A stretch of DNA of 17,372 nt from Desulfatitalea sp. UBA4791 (GCA_002402905.1 DHGT01000058.1:695-18066); one strand, 5' to 3'. Counted from the stretch's first letter, positions 7,279-15,122 are shown. Numbers and translations are program-made. Notes: generated from the sequence alone by a model not told the origin.

Positions 7279-8553
7279 TTGTACCCATTCCATATATCCA
7301 CTTGCGGCGGTCATTTTTTGCCGTCATTTCGAAGGCTATTCTATAACACCGTCATCTTCGCTTTTCTTTGGGTGGGTTTTTTTGTCGTGCCTGCCCGCGC
7401 CGACGACATGTCCGATGCGTTCGGGTCCGAACCCGTCGGGCAGAGCGAGGCGGTGGAGAGCGGGTTGACCTATCTGCTCGACTATTGCGCCGACGCATCG
7501 AACGGTGCATCCATCGATGTTTCACGAATTGATCCACTGGTCGCATTTGTTCGCAACGCAGAAGAGATGGCCGCCCACACGCCGCGGCAACGGGATAGCA
7601 TCCATGGGGCTTTCATCGCCTATACCCTCGATCGTTCCATGCAGGACGCCCTGCGCTACGCATACAATCAACAAATTCCGGAAGGCGCCATCAATGCCTC
7701 TTCGGTCCGCTATGCCCAATGGGAGCAAACTTCGGTCGGCGGCGCCGGTCCGCCCGAGTTGTGGAAGATGGTGAATGACCTGGCGCAGCCCAGGGTGGTC
7801 AGGGGCGTCGTGCGGGAGATCATCTCCCCGGACCTGCATACCGGTGCCTACTATGAATACGGGCTCAATCGCGCCTTTTTGCTTTACCGCCAGGAGAACT
7901 TGCGGGTGATGATTTCCATTTCCAGCCAGAACGGCGATTCCGAAGTGGGGAGAAAGGGATTTATCATCGGTGAGGATGAGAATTGGAATTATTTGTACAC
8001 CCAGGAACCCGGCCTGGACAAAACCGGTCTGGGATGGGTGAAATCCAGAATCTATGATTTTTATTCCATATGCACCTATGTCGAGGACCTCGACCACCCC
8101 GGCAAGGTCAAAATCGGTATTTTTCAGTGGCTTGGCGCGGGCTGGGCGGGCTTCAATCTGGTGGAGTCGCACCACATTCAAAAGGGTATGGTGCGGCAGA
8201 CATCCCAATTCAAGGCGTTGTTGGAATCGCAAAGAATGCCCGCCGCCATCACTCTAGAGCAGGTGTACCAGTCCCTCGCCCAGATCGATGAAGACACCCT
8301 GCGGGCCAAGGCGTTGGCCGTCGTGCACCATATGCGCGACAAGGCGCTGTCCGATGCTGATTTGAAAAAGAAAAAAGCGATTGCAGAATTGGATCCAGAG
8401 GCCTATGTGGCCCAGATGGACAAAAGCGAGTTGATCAGTGAGTTGATGCGGGAGTTCATGAAATTCAGTCTGGGCAAGGAGACGCCCTTGGCCTCTTCTT
8501 TCTGGGTATCGCTCGAGAAGCGTCCTTCGGATGGACCTCTGCCGCTGTCATAG
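7279..8553 (+). CDS. Exported protein of unknown family
   Basis: The 424-residue protein starts at a TTG codon, supported by AAGGAG (7267-7272) six bases upstream. The first 41 residues make a long signal peptide: a basic region FRRL, a hydrophobic core, then VPARA before the likely cleavage ahead of DDMSD. The next methionine is after that point, so TTG is needed to export the protein. The mature part has two cysteines (70 and 265), an aromatic-rich middle segment around 235-295 (ENWNYLY, GWAGFN), and a charged helical C-terminal part with KKKK. I recognise no domain or catalytic motif. It sits alone behind a strong sigma-54 promoter, so conditional expression is likely. Its stop overlaps the antiparallel gene at 8548-8553. 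Function unknown. Confidence 0.82.
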   Translation: MYPFHISTCGGHFLPSFRRLFYNTVIFAFLWVGFFVVPARADDMSDAFGSEPVGQSEAVESGLTYLLDYCADASNGASIDVSRIDPLVAFVRNAEEMAAHTPRQRDSIHGAFIAYTLDRSMQDALRYAYNQQIPEGAINASSVRYAQWEQTSVGGAGPPELWKMVNDLAQPRVVRGVVREIISPDLHTGAYYEYGLNRAFLLYRQENLRVMISISSQNGDSEVGRKGFIIGEDENWNYLYTQEPGLDKTGLGWVKSRIYDFYSICTYVEDLDHPGKVKIGIFQWLGAGWAGFNLVESHHIQKGMVRQTSQFKALLESQRMPAAITLEQVYQSLAQIDEDTLRAKALAVVHHMRDKALSDADLKKKKAIAELDPEAYVAQMDKSELISELMREFMKFSLGKETPLASSFWVSLEKRPSDGPLPLS

Positions 8554-8964
8554 CGTCTTGGTCTTGACTCCCATATCAGACAGGGCCTTGCTTTTTTCTC
8601 CCCTCATCAGGCGGATCAATTCCACCCTGGCGATATGAGGTTCGACCCCTTTGCGGTCAAGCACTTCCAGAAGCTGGCCGAAAAGCCGGCGTCGTTTCAA
8701 TCCGGGTTGACTCAGATCGCGGCGATCGTCGAAACAATCCATCAGTCTGGCGCCGCAGGGGCAGTTGCGATAGAGTTCGACATTCGGGTGCTTTTCATCC
8801 TCGGGACCGCTTTTCGGGTCATCTTCCACGCGTGGTGATGTCTCTACGTCGCGAATGTAGGCATCCACGGTCTCATACCGGCGGCCGCAGACGGGGCATT
8901 GTTTGGGGAAGGCGGCGTCGGATAAGGCCTTCAGCCCATCGTAAAGCTTCAATGTGGTGTCCAT
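8548..8964 (-). CDS. Conserved-looking zinc-ribbon-like hypothetical protein
   Basis: This is a 138-residue acidic and basic protein with two cysteine pairs: CPVC at 23-26 (CPVCGRRY) and CPC at 68-70 (NCPCGARL). They are separated by a charged, probably flexible segment (DDPKSGPEDEKH). The pairs could bind one zinc ion, although the second is C-x-C rather than C-x-x-C. The C-terminal half (GLKRRRLFGQLLEVL, then a helix ending LIRLMRGE) looks helical. No family is recognised. The ATG at 8964 has no close ribosome site; GAAGGGA is about 18 bases upstream. The stop TGA abuts the stop TAG of the opposing gene, giving a 6-base overlap. Codon use and motifs support a real gene. Confidence 0.72.
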   Translation of the reverse strand: MDTTLKLYDGLKALSDAAFPKQCPVCGRRYETVDAYIRDVETSPRVEDDPKSGPEDEKHPNVELYRNCPCGARLMDCFDDRRDLSQPGLKRRRLFGQLLEVLDRKGVEPHIARVELIRLMRGEKSKALSDMGVKTKTL

Positions 8965-9053
8965 GGTTAAAATTTCAATTCCCTTCTGACCTTATCGAAT
9001 ATCGCTCCCCAGAAAACTGGACGAGACGCTCTTATTCGACATCGGCCGGGAAG

Positions 9054-9070
9054 CGCAAGACTTGAGCCGG
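9054..9070 (-). promoter_or_regulatory. Candidate sigma-54 site before the zinc-ribbon-like protein
   Basis: On the minus strand CGGCTCAAGTCTTGCG keeps GG, exactly ten bases, then GC, and has TTGC intact. It departs from TGGCAC at the first T and at the A. The predicted start near 9043 would give an 80-base leader to the ATG at 8964. This is weaker than the site at 7117-7132. Confidence 0.25.
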
Positions 9071-9134
9071 GCAAGGGAACAAAGGACACTCAGTCGTTCC
9101 GAGAAGCCGAGGATGACGCAACCCACGAAAAATC

Positions 9135-9164
9135 TTGACATATCATGAAGTTTTCCACTATTCT
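9135..9164 (+). promoter_or_regulatory. Sigma-70 type promoter of yggT-divIVA
   Basis: A perfect TTGACA at 9135-9140 is followed after 18 bases by TATTCT at 9159-9164, four of six matches to the -10 consensus. The predicted start near 9171 leaves a leader of about 35 bases before the yggT ATG. Confidence 0.6.
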
Positions 9165-9205
9165 GAGGCCCAAAACGGTTTGCCGGGAAAGGGTAATCAT
9201 CGCTT

Positions 9206-9517
9206 ATGTACCCACTGGGTTATTTTATCATCGCCGTGGCCAACATCCTGGACGTGGCCCTGGCGCTTTATTTCTGGATTCTTCTCGCCCAGGTCATTCT
9301 ATCCTGGGTCAATCCGTCCCCGCGCCACCCGCTGGCCGTGCGCGTGGTCAGGATTATCTACATGCTCACCGAACCGGTGCTTTACAAGATTCGGACACGC
9401 TTTCCGGTATCCTTCGGCGGTATCGATTTTTCACCGATGATCGTTTTGCTGGCGATCTATTTCCTCAGGTTTTTCCTCGTGCAGAGCCTGGTCCGTTTCG
9501 GGAGCAGTCTACTCTAG
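9206..9517 (+). CDS. yggT: YggT-family inner-membrane protein
   Basis: The protein has 103 residues with one YGGT unit: a first helix at about 5-35, a conserved linker with LSWVNPSPRHPL and TEPVLYKIR, and a second helix near the C-terminus after IDFSPMIVLL. Many YggT proteins have two such units; single-unit forms are common outside the gammaproteobacteria. The family is implicated in membrane and osmotic-shock physiology, and related YlmG proteins in division or nucleoid organisation. The ATG at 9206 follows AAGGGT at eleven bases, slightly long. It is 22 bases before divIVA, a pairing that recurs in many bacteria and implies an envelope or division role. Confidence 0.88.
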   Translation: MYPLGYFIIAVANILDVALALYFWILLAQVILSWVNPSPRHPLAVRVVRIIYMLTEPVLYKIRTRFPVSFGGIDFSPMIVLLAIYFLRFFLVQSLVRFGSSLL

Positions 9518-9539
9518 CGTGTTCGCAGGGAGAGGTCAC

Positions 9540-10055
9540 ATGACGATTACCGCAGTCGATATTCAACAACAACAATTTCGGGTTCGATTCAGGGGGTTCG
9601 ACATCCGAGAAGTCGATCGTTTCCTGGAACAGACGGCCGAAACGATCACTGCGTTGCAGGAAGAGAATATTAAGATCAAAGAGGAATTGCGGCGTCTGAA
9701 GATGGAGACCCAAGGCTACAAGGAGCGCGAAGAGACATTCAAGCGCGCCATGCTCAATTCCCAGAAGGTCTTGGAACAGATGAAGGAAAATGCACGCAAG
9801 TCGGCCGAGATCATCATTGCCGACGCGGAGGTCAAGGCCGAAAAGATCCTCAATCGCGCCCACAACCGCTTGTCTCAACTCCATGAAGACATTTCCGAGC
9901 TCAAACGCCAGCGGGTGCAAATCGAAGTTCAGATCCGGTCCGTCATCGAAGCCCACAGCAAGTTGCTGGAGGTGGGCAAGGAGAGCATGGATGCATTGGA
10001 TGAATCCGACAACAAGGTGGCCGTCCTGAAACAACCGCCCAGCATTTTAAGCTAA
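9540..10055 (+). CDS. divIVA: DivIVA-domain coiled-coil protein
   Basis: The protein has 171 residues. The N-terminal DivIVA motif region is RFRGFDIREVDRFLE at about 17-30, followed by an almost unbroken coiled coil from about 33 to 160 (for example QEENIKIKEELRRLK) and a short non-helical tail. The ATG at 9540 is preferred because GGGAGAGG lies directly upstream; an in-frame GTG at 9519 would add seven residues with no site. DivIVA proteins form curvature-sensing scaffolds at poles and septa in Gram-positives. The deltaproteobacterial homologues linked to yggT are not well studied, so a polar scaffold role is inference. A hairpin terminator follows about 30 bases downstream, separating this operon from pilT. 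Confidence 0.9.
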   Translation: MTITAVDIQQQQFRVRFRGFDIREVDRFLEQTAETITALQEENIKIKEELRRLKMETQGYKEREETFKRAMLNSQKVLEQMKENARKSAEIIIADAEVKAEKILNRAHNRLSQLHEDISELKRQRVQIEVQIRSVIEAHSKLLEVGKESMDALDESDNKVAVLKQPPSILS

Positions 10056-10082
10056 ACCCTCCCGCCCATTGGCCGATAATGA

Positions 10083-10129
10083 ACAGAGAGCCGAACAGCC
10101 ACCATTCGACGTGGGCTGTTTTTCTCTGT
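10083..10129 (+). terminator. Rho-independent terminator after divIVA
   Basis: AACAGCC (10094-10100) pairs with GGCTGTT (10114-10120), extended inward by AC/GT with a one-base bulge, and is followed by TTTTT at 10119-10123. Outer bases ACAGAG (10083-10088) can also pair with CTCTGT beyond the T-run. Position and form fit termination of yggT-divIVA. Confidence 0.75.
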
Positions 10130-10185
10130 AGCGTTTAAGTGCCCCCTTCACAGGTTAACCGGGCAATTCAACCAGGGAGTTGCGC

Positions 10186-11268
10186 ATGGCCAAAATTGAT
10201 GCTTTTTTCAAGCTGATGCACGAACAGAATGCCTCCGACTTGCACCTGATGGCAGGCCAACCGCCTGCCTTGCGCGTGCATGGCGACATCGAACGGGTCA
10301 AGTACAAAGTGCTTGACAACGACGGTCTGCGCGCCATGCTTTATGAAATCGCGGCCGAAGATAAGATCAAGACATTTGAAGAGACCGGAGATGTGGACTT
10401 CGGTTATGAAATCCCCGGTCTGGCGCGATACCGCGCCAATTTTTTCATGCAGAAAAACGGAGTGGGGGCCGTGTTCAGGGAAATCCCCAGCACGATTCTC
10501 ACCTGCGAGCAGTTGGGGTTGCCATCGGTCATGGCCAAGTTGGCCAGTCTGCCGCGCGGCCTGGTCATCGTCACCGGACCGACCGGCAGCGGTAAATCCA
10601 CGACCCTGGCGGCGATTATCGACGAGGCCAATCGTACCCGGGCCGATCACATCATCACCATCGAGGACCCCATCGAATTCGTTCATAAAAGCCAAGGCTG
10701 TCTGGTCAACCATCGTGAGGTGGGCATCCACACCAAGTCGTTCTCGGCAGCGTTGCGAGGCGCCCTGCGCGAAGACCCGGACATCATTCTGGTCGGCGAA
10801 ATGCGCGATTTGACCACCATGAGCCTCGCCATCGAGGCGGCCTCCACCGGTCACCTGGTTTTTTCCACGCTGCATACGACCAGTGCGGCCAAAACCGTGG
10901 ACCGTATCGTGGAGGTCTTCCCGGCCGAAGAGCAGGCCCAGATCCGTTCCACCTTGTCCGACGGGATTCGCGCCATCATTTCCCAGACCCTGTTTAAACG
11001 CATCGATAAAAAGGGGCGGGTCCCGGCCTTGGAAATCCTGATCGCCACACCGGCGGTTCGCAATTTGATCCGCGAGGGCAAGTCGCACCAGATTCCATCC
11101 ATGGTCCAAACCGGTAAAAAGTATGGGATGCAACTGCTCGATGATGCGATCATGGAGCTGTTCAACAAAGGCAGGATCAGCGCCGAGGATGCCTATACCA
11201 AGTCCAACGACAAGGGGCGTTTCCGCCCGCTGCTCAAGTCGCCGCCGGTGGATTTTACCGAGGCTTAA
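10186..11268 (+). CDS. pilT: Type IV pilus retraction ATPase PilT
   Basis: The 360-residue cytoplasmic ATPase powers pilus depolymerisation for twitching motility. The N-terminal PAS-like region starts ASDLHLMAGQPP. Walker A GPTGSGKS is at 131-138, the Asp box ITIEDPIEF at about 158-166, Walker B ILVGEMRD at 201-208 and the His box HLVFSTLH at 223-230. The PilT-specific AIRNLIRE motif appears as AVRNLIRE at 290-297, which separates it from PilB and from the paralogue downstream. The ATG at 10186 has GGGAG six bases upstream and is preferred over an in-frame TTG at 10180. All catalytic elements are intact. No pilin or assembly genes are in the window, so the motors are encoded apart from the machine they serve. 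Confidence 0.95.
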   Translation: MAKIDAFFKLMHEQNASDLHLMAGQPPALRVHGDIERVKYKVLDNDGLRAMLYEIAAEDKIKTFEETGDVDFGYEIPGLARYRANFFMQKNGVGAVFREIPSTILTCEQLGLPSVMAKLASLPRGLVIVTGPTGSGKSTTLAAIIDEANRTRADHIITIEDPIEFVHKSQGCLVNHREVGIHTKSFSAALRGALREDPDIILVGEMRDLTTMSLAIEAASTGHLVFSTLHTTSAAKTVDRIVEVFPAEEQAQIRSTLSDGIRAIISQTLFKRIDKKGRVPALEILIATPAVRNLIREGKSHQIPSMVQTGKKYGMQLLDDAIMELFNKGRISAEDAYTKSNDKGRFRPLLKSPPVDFTEA

Positions 11269-11273
11269 GCCTT

Positions 11274-11297
11274 GCGTCCGGCGCGGGAGCGTCCGGC
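11274..11297 (+). repeat. Direct repeat GCGTCCGGC
   Basis: GCGTCCGGC occurs at 11274-11282 and again at 11289-11297, six bases apart, in the gap between pilT and the PilU-like gene. There is no inverted complement and no T-run, so it is not a terminator. Meaning unknown. Confidence 0.35.
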
Positions 11298-11373
11298 TGA
11301 ATGAAGTATGAGGTGACATTAACTCGGTAACCGGCACCAGACCGAAAAGCGCCGGGTTGAAATGGGGACGGCC

Positions 11374-12540
11374 ATGAAGAAGCAAGAGATCGATCACATC
11401 CTTACCCGAATGCTCGATTCACACAGCAACGTGTCGGACCTCAATTTGACGGTCGGCCGGCCGTTGCAGGTGGAAAGCTCCGGCGAGCTGTTGCCGGTCA
11501 GCACCAAGCCCCAGATCGACAGCCTGACACCGTTTCAGACGGAAATCGTGGCGCTGAATCTCATCGACGGCGATCGTCGTTTGACCGAAACGCTCCTGCA
11601 GACCGGATCTTGCGACCTTTCCTACAGCCTCCCGGGCAAAGCGCGATTTCGCGTGAATATTTTTGCCCAGTCCGGCCATTTGTCCATTGTCCTGAGACAG
11701 CTGGAGTCCAAGGTGCCGACGATCCGGGACATGAGGCTGCCGGAATCCTTTGTGGAAATGGGCCGGGAACTCAACGGCATCATCATCTTCACCGGCGCCA
11801 CCGGCACCGGTAAAACCACATCCCTGGCGGCCATCCTGGAGGAGATCAACGAACAGCGCGCCGTTCACGTGGTAACGCTGGAAGATCCCATCGAGTATCA
11901 GCATCCCCACAAGAAGGCGACCTTCAATCAACGTGAGCTGGGGCGCGATTACGATTCGTTCGCCAATGGGCTGCGGGCCGCCCTGCGCCAGGCGCCGAAA
12001 GTGATTCTGGTCGGCGAAATGCGCGACCGGGAAACCGTCGAGATCGGTCTCACGGCCGCGGAAACCGGCCACCTGGTGCTCACCACCCTGCATACCGTGG
12101 ACGCCGGGCAGACCATCAACCGCATCCTGGGCATGTTTACCAACGAAGAGGAAAAGCAGGTCCGCATCCGTCTGGCCGATACGGTTCGGTGGGTCGTCAG
12201 CCAGCGCCTGCTGCCCAAGATCGGCGGCGGCCGGGTAGCGGCCTTCGAGGTGCTGCGAAGCAACTTACGAATCAAAGAGGCGATATTGAACGGCGAATCC
12301 GAAGGCAAGACCTATTACGAGATGATGCAGTCCGGGCGGCCCTTCGGCATGGTGACCTTCGACGACTATATCGTGGAGCTTTACGAGAAGGGGTTGGTCA
12401 CCCAGGAAACGGCATTGGCCTATTCATCCCACAAGGCCGTCACCAGCCGTGGCATCGACAAGGTGAAAAGCGCCAGGGGCGAGTCGACCACGGATATCAA
12501 AGATCTGGAACTCGATCGGGGGTATCATAAAAAAGCATAG
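11374..12540 (+). CDS. pilU: PilT/PilU-family retraction ATPase paralogue
   Basis: This is a 388-residue second retraction-type ATPase. It carries VSDLNLTVGRP near the N-terminus, Walker A GATGTGKT at 141-148, the Asp box VTLEDPIEY at about 167-175, Walker B ILVGEMRD at 211-218 and the His box HLVLTTLH at 233-240. The AIRNLIRE motif of PilT is replaced by NLRIKEAILNGE at about 297-308, and the C-terminal tail is longer (about 40 extra charged residues). Both features suit a PilU-like accessory motor. PilU works with PilT for high-force retraction in Pseudomonas and Vibrio. The ATG at 11374 has GGGGA five bases upstream; an in-frame ATG at 11362 is possible. The symbol is by analogy; a second PilT such as those numbered in Geobacter is the alternative. 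Confidence 0.88.
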   Translation: MKKQEIDHILTRMLDSHSNVSDLNLTVGRPLQVESSGELLPVSTKPQIDSLTPFQTEIVALNLIDGDRRLTETLLQTGSCDLSYSLPGKARFRVNIFAQSGHLSIVLRQLESKVPTIRDMRLPESFVEMGRELNGIIIFTGATGTGKTTSLAAILEEINEQRAVHVVTLEDPIEYQHPHKKATFNQRELGRDYDSFANGLRAALRQAPKVILVGEMRDRETVEIGLTAAETGHLVLTTLHTVDAGQTINRILGMFTNEEEKQVRIRLADTVRWVVSQRLLPKIGGGRVAAFEVLRSNLRIKEAILNGESEGKTYYEMMQSGRPFGMVTFDDYIVELYEKGLVTQETALAYSSHKAVTSRGIDKVKSARGESTTDIKDLELDRGYHKKA

Positions 12541-12645
12541 TCCCGGTGCGTTGCGTAGATGGTGGATGGCGTGATCGTATCGGTTGAGCATACTGCGCGG
12601 GCACGAACCGCGTTTGGCCCGCCCCAGGGAGCATTGGATTGAGCT

Positions 12646-13299
12646 ATGGAGATTATTTGCCAGAATTGCAACGGTAAGCTGAAGGTCGCCGGCGATAAAC
12701 TGCCGGAAGGCAAAACCGTCACACTGAAATGTCCGCGTTGCCAGTCCAAGATCAGCGTCAACCGGCCGACCCAAAAGGCCGAGGCAGAGGATGGCGCCTT
12801 TGACGATTTGTTCGATTTTGACGAAGCCGATGGCGACGGGTACGATGCGTCGGAAAAGCCGTTCGACTTTATCGAAGAGGAAGGCAAAACGGCACTGGTT
12901 TGCGAGTCCGACACCCTGATTCGTGAAAAGATGCGCCCCACTCTCGACCTGATGGAATACCACATCACCGAGACGCCCAACAGCCGTGAAGCGCTCAAGA
13001 AGATGCGCTACCACACCTATGACCTGGTGTTGCTCAACGAGTATTTCGACACCCGGGACCCGGATGCCAATTCAGTTCTCATCTATATCGAGCGACTGGC
13101 CATGGAGACGCGCCGCAACATGTTCGTGACGCTCCTGACCACCCGCTTCCGGACCATGGATCATATGACCGCTTTTCAGAAGAGTGTGAATATGATCGTG
13201 AACTTGCGCAACATCGATGATATGGACAAGATCCTGCAAAGAGGAATGGCCGATTACGGGCTGTTTTACAAAGTCTTTAAGGAATCATTGACCCGGTAG
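12646..13299 (+). CDS. Zinc-ribbon protein fused to a degenerate receiver domain
   Basis: The protein has 217 residues. Residues 1-40 form an MJ0042-type zinc ribbon with CQNC (5-8) and CPRC (29-32) and the typical KLKVAGDKLPEGKTVTLKC spacing. An acidic linker (about 41-80, many Asp and Glu) leads to a response-regulator-like domain at about 81-215. In it VCESDT stands where the acidic pocket should be, and Asn131 (DLVLLNEYF) replaces the phosphorylated Asp. VNMIVN replaces the usual Lys-Pro. It should therefore not be phosphorylated in the normal way. It lies 105 bases after the PilU-like gene on the same strand, suggesting a pilus-related or protein-interaction role. GGATTGAG before the ATG is a weak ribosome site. 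Function unproven. Confidence 0.82.
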   Translation: MEIICQNCNGKLKVAGDKLPEGKTVTLKCPRCQSKISVNRPTQKAEAEDGAFDDLFDFDEADGDGYDASEKPFDFIEEEGKTALVCESDTLIREKMRPTLDLMEYHITETPNSREALKKMRYHTYDLVLLNEYFDTRDPDANSVLIYIERLAMETRRNMFVTLLTTRFRTMDHMTAFQKSVNMIVNLRNIDDMDKILQRGMADYGLFYKVFKESLTR

Positions 13300-13366
13300 G
13301 CTGTTGGGGCCTGCATAGGGACGCCAACGCTTGGCACCGCTGCCGTCAAACATCGATTGTCGACCC

Positions 13367-14284
13367 ATGCCCAAGTCCAGCCATATTGTTCAAGCCGCCG
13401 ATAACCTTTATATGATCACGCTACCCGTGGCCATCACCGGCTTTGCGGAGTTCATCACCGCCTGGGCATGGACCGCCGGTCCGGTCGTCGTGGTGGATGT
13501 GGGGCCGTCGTCGACCAACAACCGATTGCTCTCCGCACTGGCCGAACTCGGCGTGCGTCACCCCGATTTTATCTTGTTGACCCATATCCACATCGATCAT
13601 GCCGGCGGTATCGGCGGGGTGGCCCGCGCCTTTCCCAAGACGCCGGTGGTGTGTCACCCCAAGGCCGTGGAACATCTGGTGGATCCGCAACGGTTGTGGG
13701 AAGGATCCGTCAAGACGCTGGGCGATGTGGCTCGCGCTTACGGCCCCATCGAACCGGTGCCTGAGGGGCAGGTGCTTTCCATGGATCGGTTCGAGGCCCA
13801 AGGGATCGAGCCCATAGCGACCCCCGGCCACGCTCCCCACCACTTCAGTTTTCTCATGGGTGATCTGCTCTTTGCCGGTGAGGCGGGGGGTGTCTGCCTA
13901 TCATTAGAGAATGGCGAATCCTACTTGCGTCCGGCCACACCGCCGCGATTTCGCATCCAGACCAGCCTCGACAGCATCGATCGACTCATCGCCCGTGCCC
14001 CGCGCCGGATCTGTTACGGGCATGTGGGGATGCGTTCGCAAGCCGTCGAGATGCTCGGCCGTCACCACGACCAGCTCATGCTGTGGTTGGAGAAAATCAC
14101 GCCCTGGTATGAACGGTATCCACAGGGCGGTTCGGATCTGATGGAAGCCTGCCTGGACGACCTGCTGGCCAGCGATCCGATGCTGTCCGGATTTGCCCAG
14201 CTGTCGCCGGATGTCCGCAGCCGCGAGCGTTTTTTCCTGCTCAACAGCGTCCGAGGGTATTGGGGGTATCTTGCCGAGCAGTAG
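13367..14284 (+). CDS. MBL-fold metallo-hydrolase
   Basis: The protein has 305 residues. The metal site motif THIHIDHAGG is at 72-81 (His73, His75, Asp77, His78), a further ligand His155 in TPGHAPHH, and a late histidine in YGHVGM at about 219. The usual GD after the next hydrophobic strand is GE here (FAGEAGG, Glu172), a substitution I associate with a subgroup having YLRPATPPRF shortly after. Overall it looks like a glyoxalase II- or lactonase-type hydrolase with a 70-residue C-terminal helical extension. The substrate cannot be read from sequence. The ATG at 13367 has no clear ribosome site; an in-frame TTG at 13331 with AGGGA upstream would add twelve residues. It converges on coaX 38 bases away. 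Confidence 0.85.
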   Translation: MPKSSHIVQAADNLYMITLPVAITGFAEFITAWAWTAGPVVVVDVGPSSTNNRLLSALAELGVRHPDFILLTHIHIDHAGGIGGVARAFPKTPVVCHPKAVEHLVDPQRLWEGSVKTLGDVARAYGPIEPVPEGQVLSMDRFEAQGIEPIATPGHAPHHFSFLMGDLLFAGEAGGVCLSLENGESYLRPATPPRFRIQTSLDSIDRLIARAPRRICYGHVGMRSQAVEMLGRHHDQLMLWLEKITPWYERYPQGGSDLMEACLDDLLASDPMLSGFAQLSPDVRSRERFFLLNSVRGYWGYLAEQ

Positions 14285-14322
14285 TCGGTCGGCTCAGTTG
14301 ACCGGCCGGGCAGGAGCGACAT

Positions 14323-15087
14323 TTACAGTCGGTCGGCGATAATCTTCAGCCCGACCAGGGTCAGGTCGGATTCCACGGCTTCGATGCAAGTGGCCACATG
14401 CTGCATCAAAGGGGCCAGTCCTCCGGTGGCGATTACCTTGGGCCGGGTTCCCAGTTCGGCGGAAATACGAGCGATCATGCCATCGACCATCCCCGCATAT
14501 CCATAGATGATGCCCGATTGAATGCTCGATATGGTGTCATTGCCGATCACACTGGCCGGCTTTTTGAAAATTTCCACTCGTGGCAGCTTGGATGCCTTTG
14601 CGAACAGCGCTTCGGACGAGATGCCGATGCCGGGGCTGATGGCGCCTCCCAGGTATTCACCCTTTTCGGTGATGACATCGAAGGTGGTGGCTGTGCCGAA
14701 ATCGATGACGATCAGGCTGGTACGATAGCGCTCGTAAGCCGCCACGGCGTTCACGATACGATCGGCGCCCACCTCGTTGGGGTTGCTGTAGAGGATCGGC
14801 ATCCCGGGATAGGATTTGGCATCGATCCAATGGGCGACGTGTTTCAGGTATTTGCGGGCAAAGGCGTCCAGGATCGTCACCATGGGTGGGACCACACACG
14901 AAACGACGGTCTTTTCAATCCTGGTGATGTCAATCCGGCTGCGCCCGAAGAGCCCGGCCGCCAGGAGGTTGAATTCATCCTCGGTCGTATTGCGTTCGGT
15001 CCGGACCCGCCAGTTTTCGATGAGCATGTCGCCATCGAAAACGCCCATAACGATATTGGTGTTGCCGACATCGATGACCAGCAGCAT
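14323..15087 (-). CDS. coaX: Type III pantothenate kinase
   Basis: The enzyme phosphorylates pantothenate with ATP, the first step of coenzyme A synthesis. It has 254 residues, the usual length. The ASKHA-type phosphate loop DVGNTN is at 6-11, PNEVGADR at 103-110, DFGTATTFD at 129-137, GGAISPG at 147-153, and an ATGGLAP adenosine-site motif near the C-terminus. All hallmark residues are present. It is the third gene of the ftsH-folP-coaX run, 35 bases after folP. AAAGGG lies upstream of the ATG at a somewhat long distance. No coaA or type II kinase is visible here, so this is probably the cell's pantothenate kinase. Confidence 0.96.
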   Translation of the reverse strand: MLLVIDVGNTNIVMGVFDGDMLIENWRVRTERNTTEDEFNLLAAGLFGRSRIDITRIEKTVVSCVVPPMVTILDAFARKYLKHVAHWIDAKSYPGMPILYSNPNEVGADRIVNAVAAYERYRTSLIVIDFGTATTFDVITEKGEYLGGAISPGIGISSEALFAKASKLPRVEIFKKPASVIGNDTISSIQSGIIYGYAGMVDGMIARISAELGTRPKVIATGGLAPLMQHVATCIEAVESDLTLVGLKIIADRL

Positions 15088-15122
15088 GCCACACTGCCCT
15101 TTCTAATATTGGATGCTCTTTA

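Noticed and set aside
9519..9539. Upstream GTG start for divIVA
   Set aside because: It would bury the good ribosome site GGGAGAGG within the coding region; the ATG at 9540 is better placed.
10168..11397. 409-codon open frame antisense to pilT
   Set aside because: It is complementary to a fully motif-bearing PilT; its translation has no family features.
13331..13345. Sigma-54-like TTGGCACCGCTGCCG before the MBL gene
   Set aside because: The TGGCAC half is present but no TTGC or GC falls at the required distance.
14286..14304. Hairpin CGGTC/GACCG between the MBL gene and coaX
   Set aside because: Five base pairs with no T-run on either side; not a convincing terminator.
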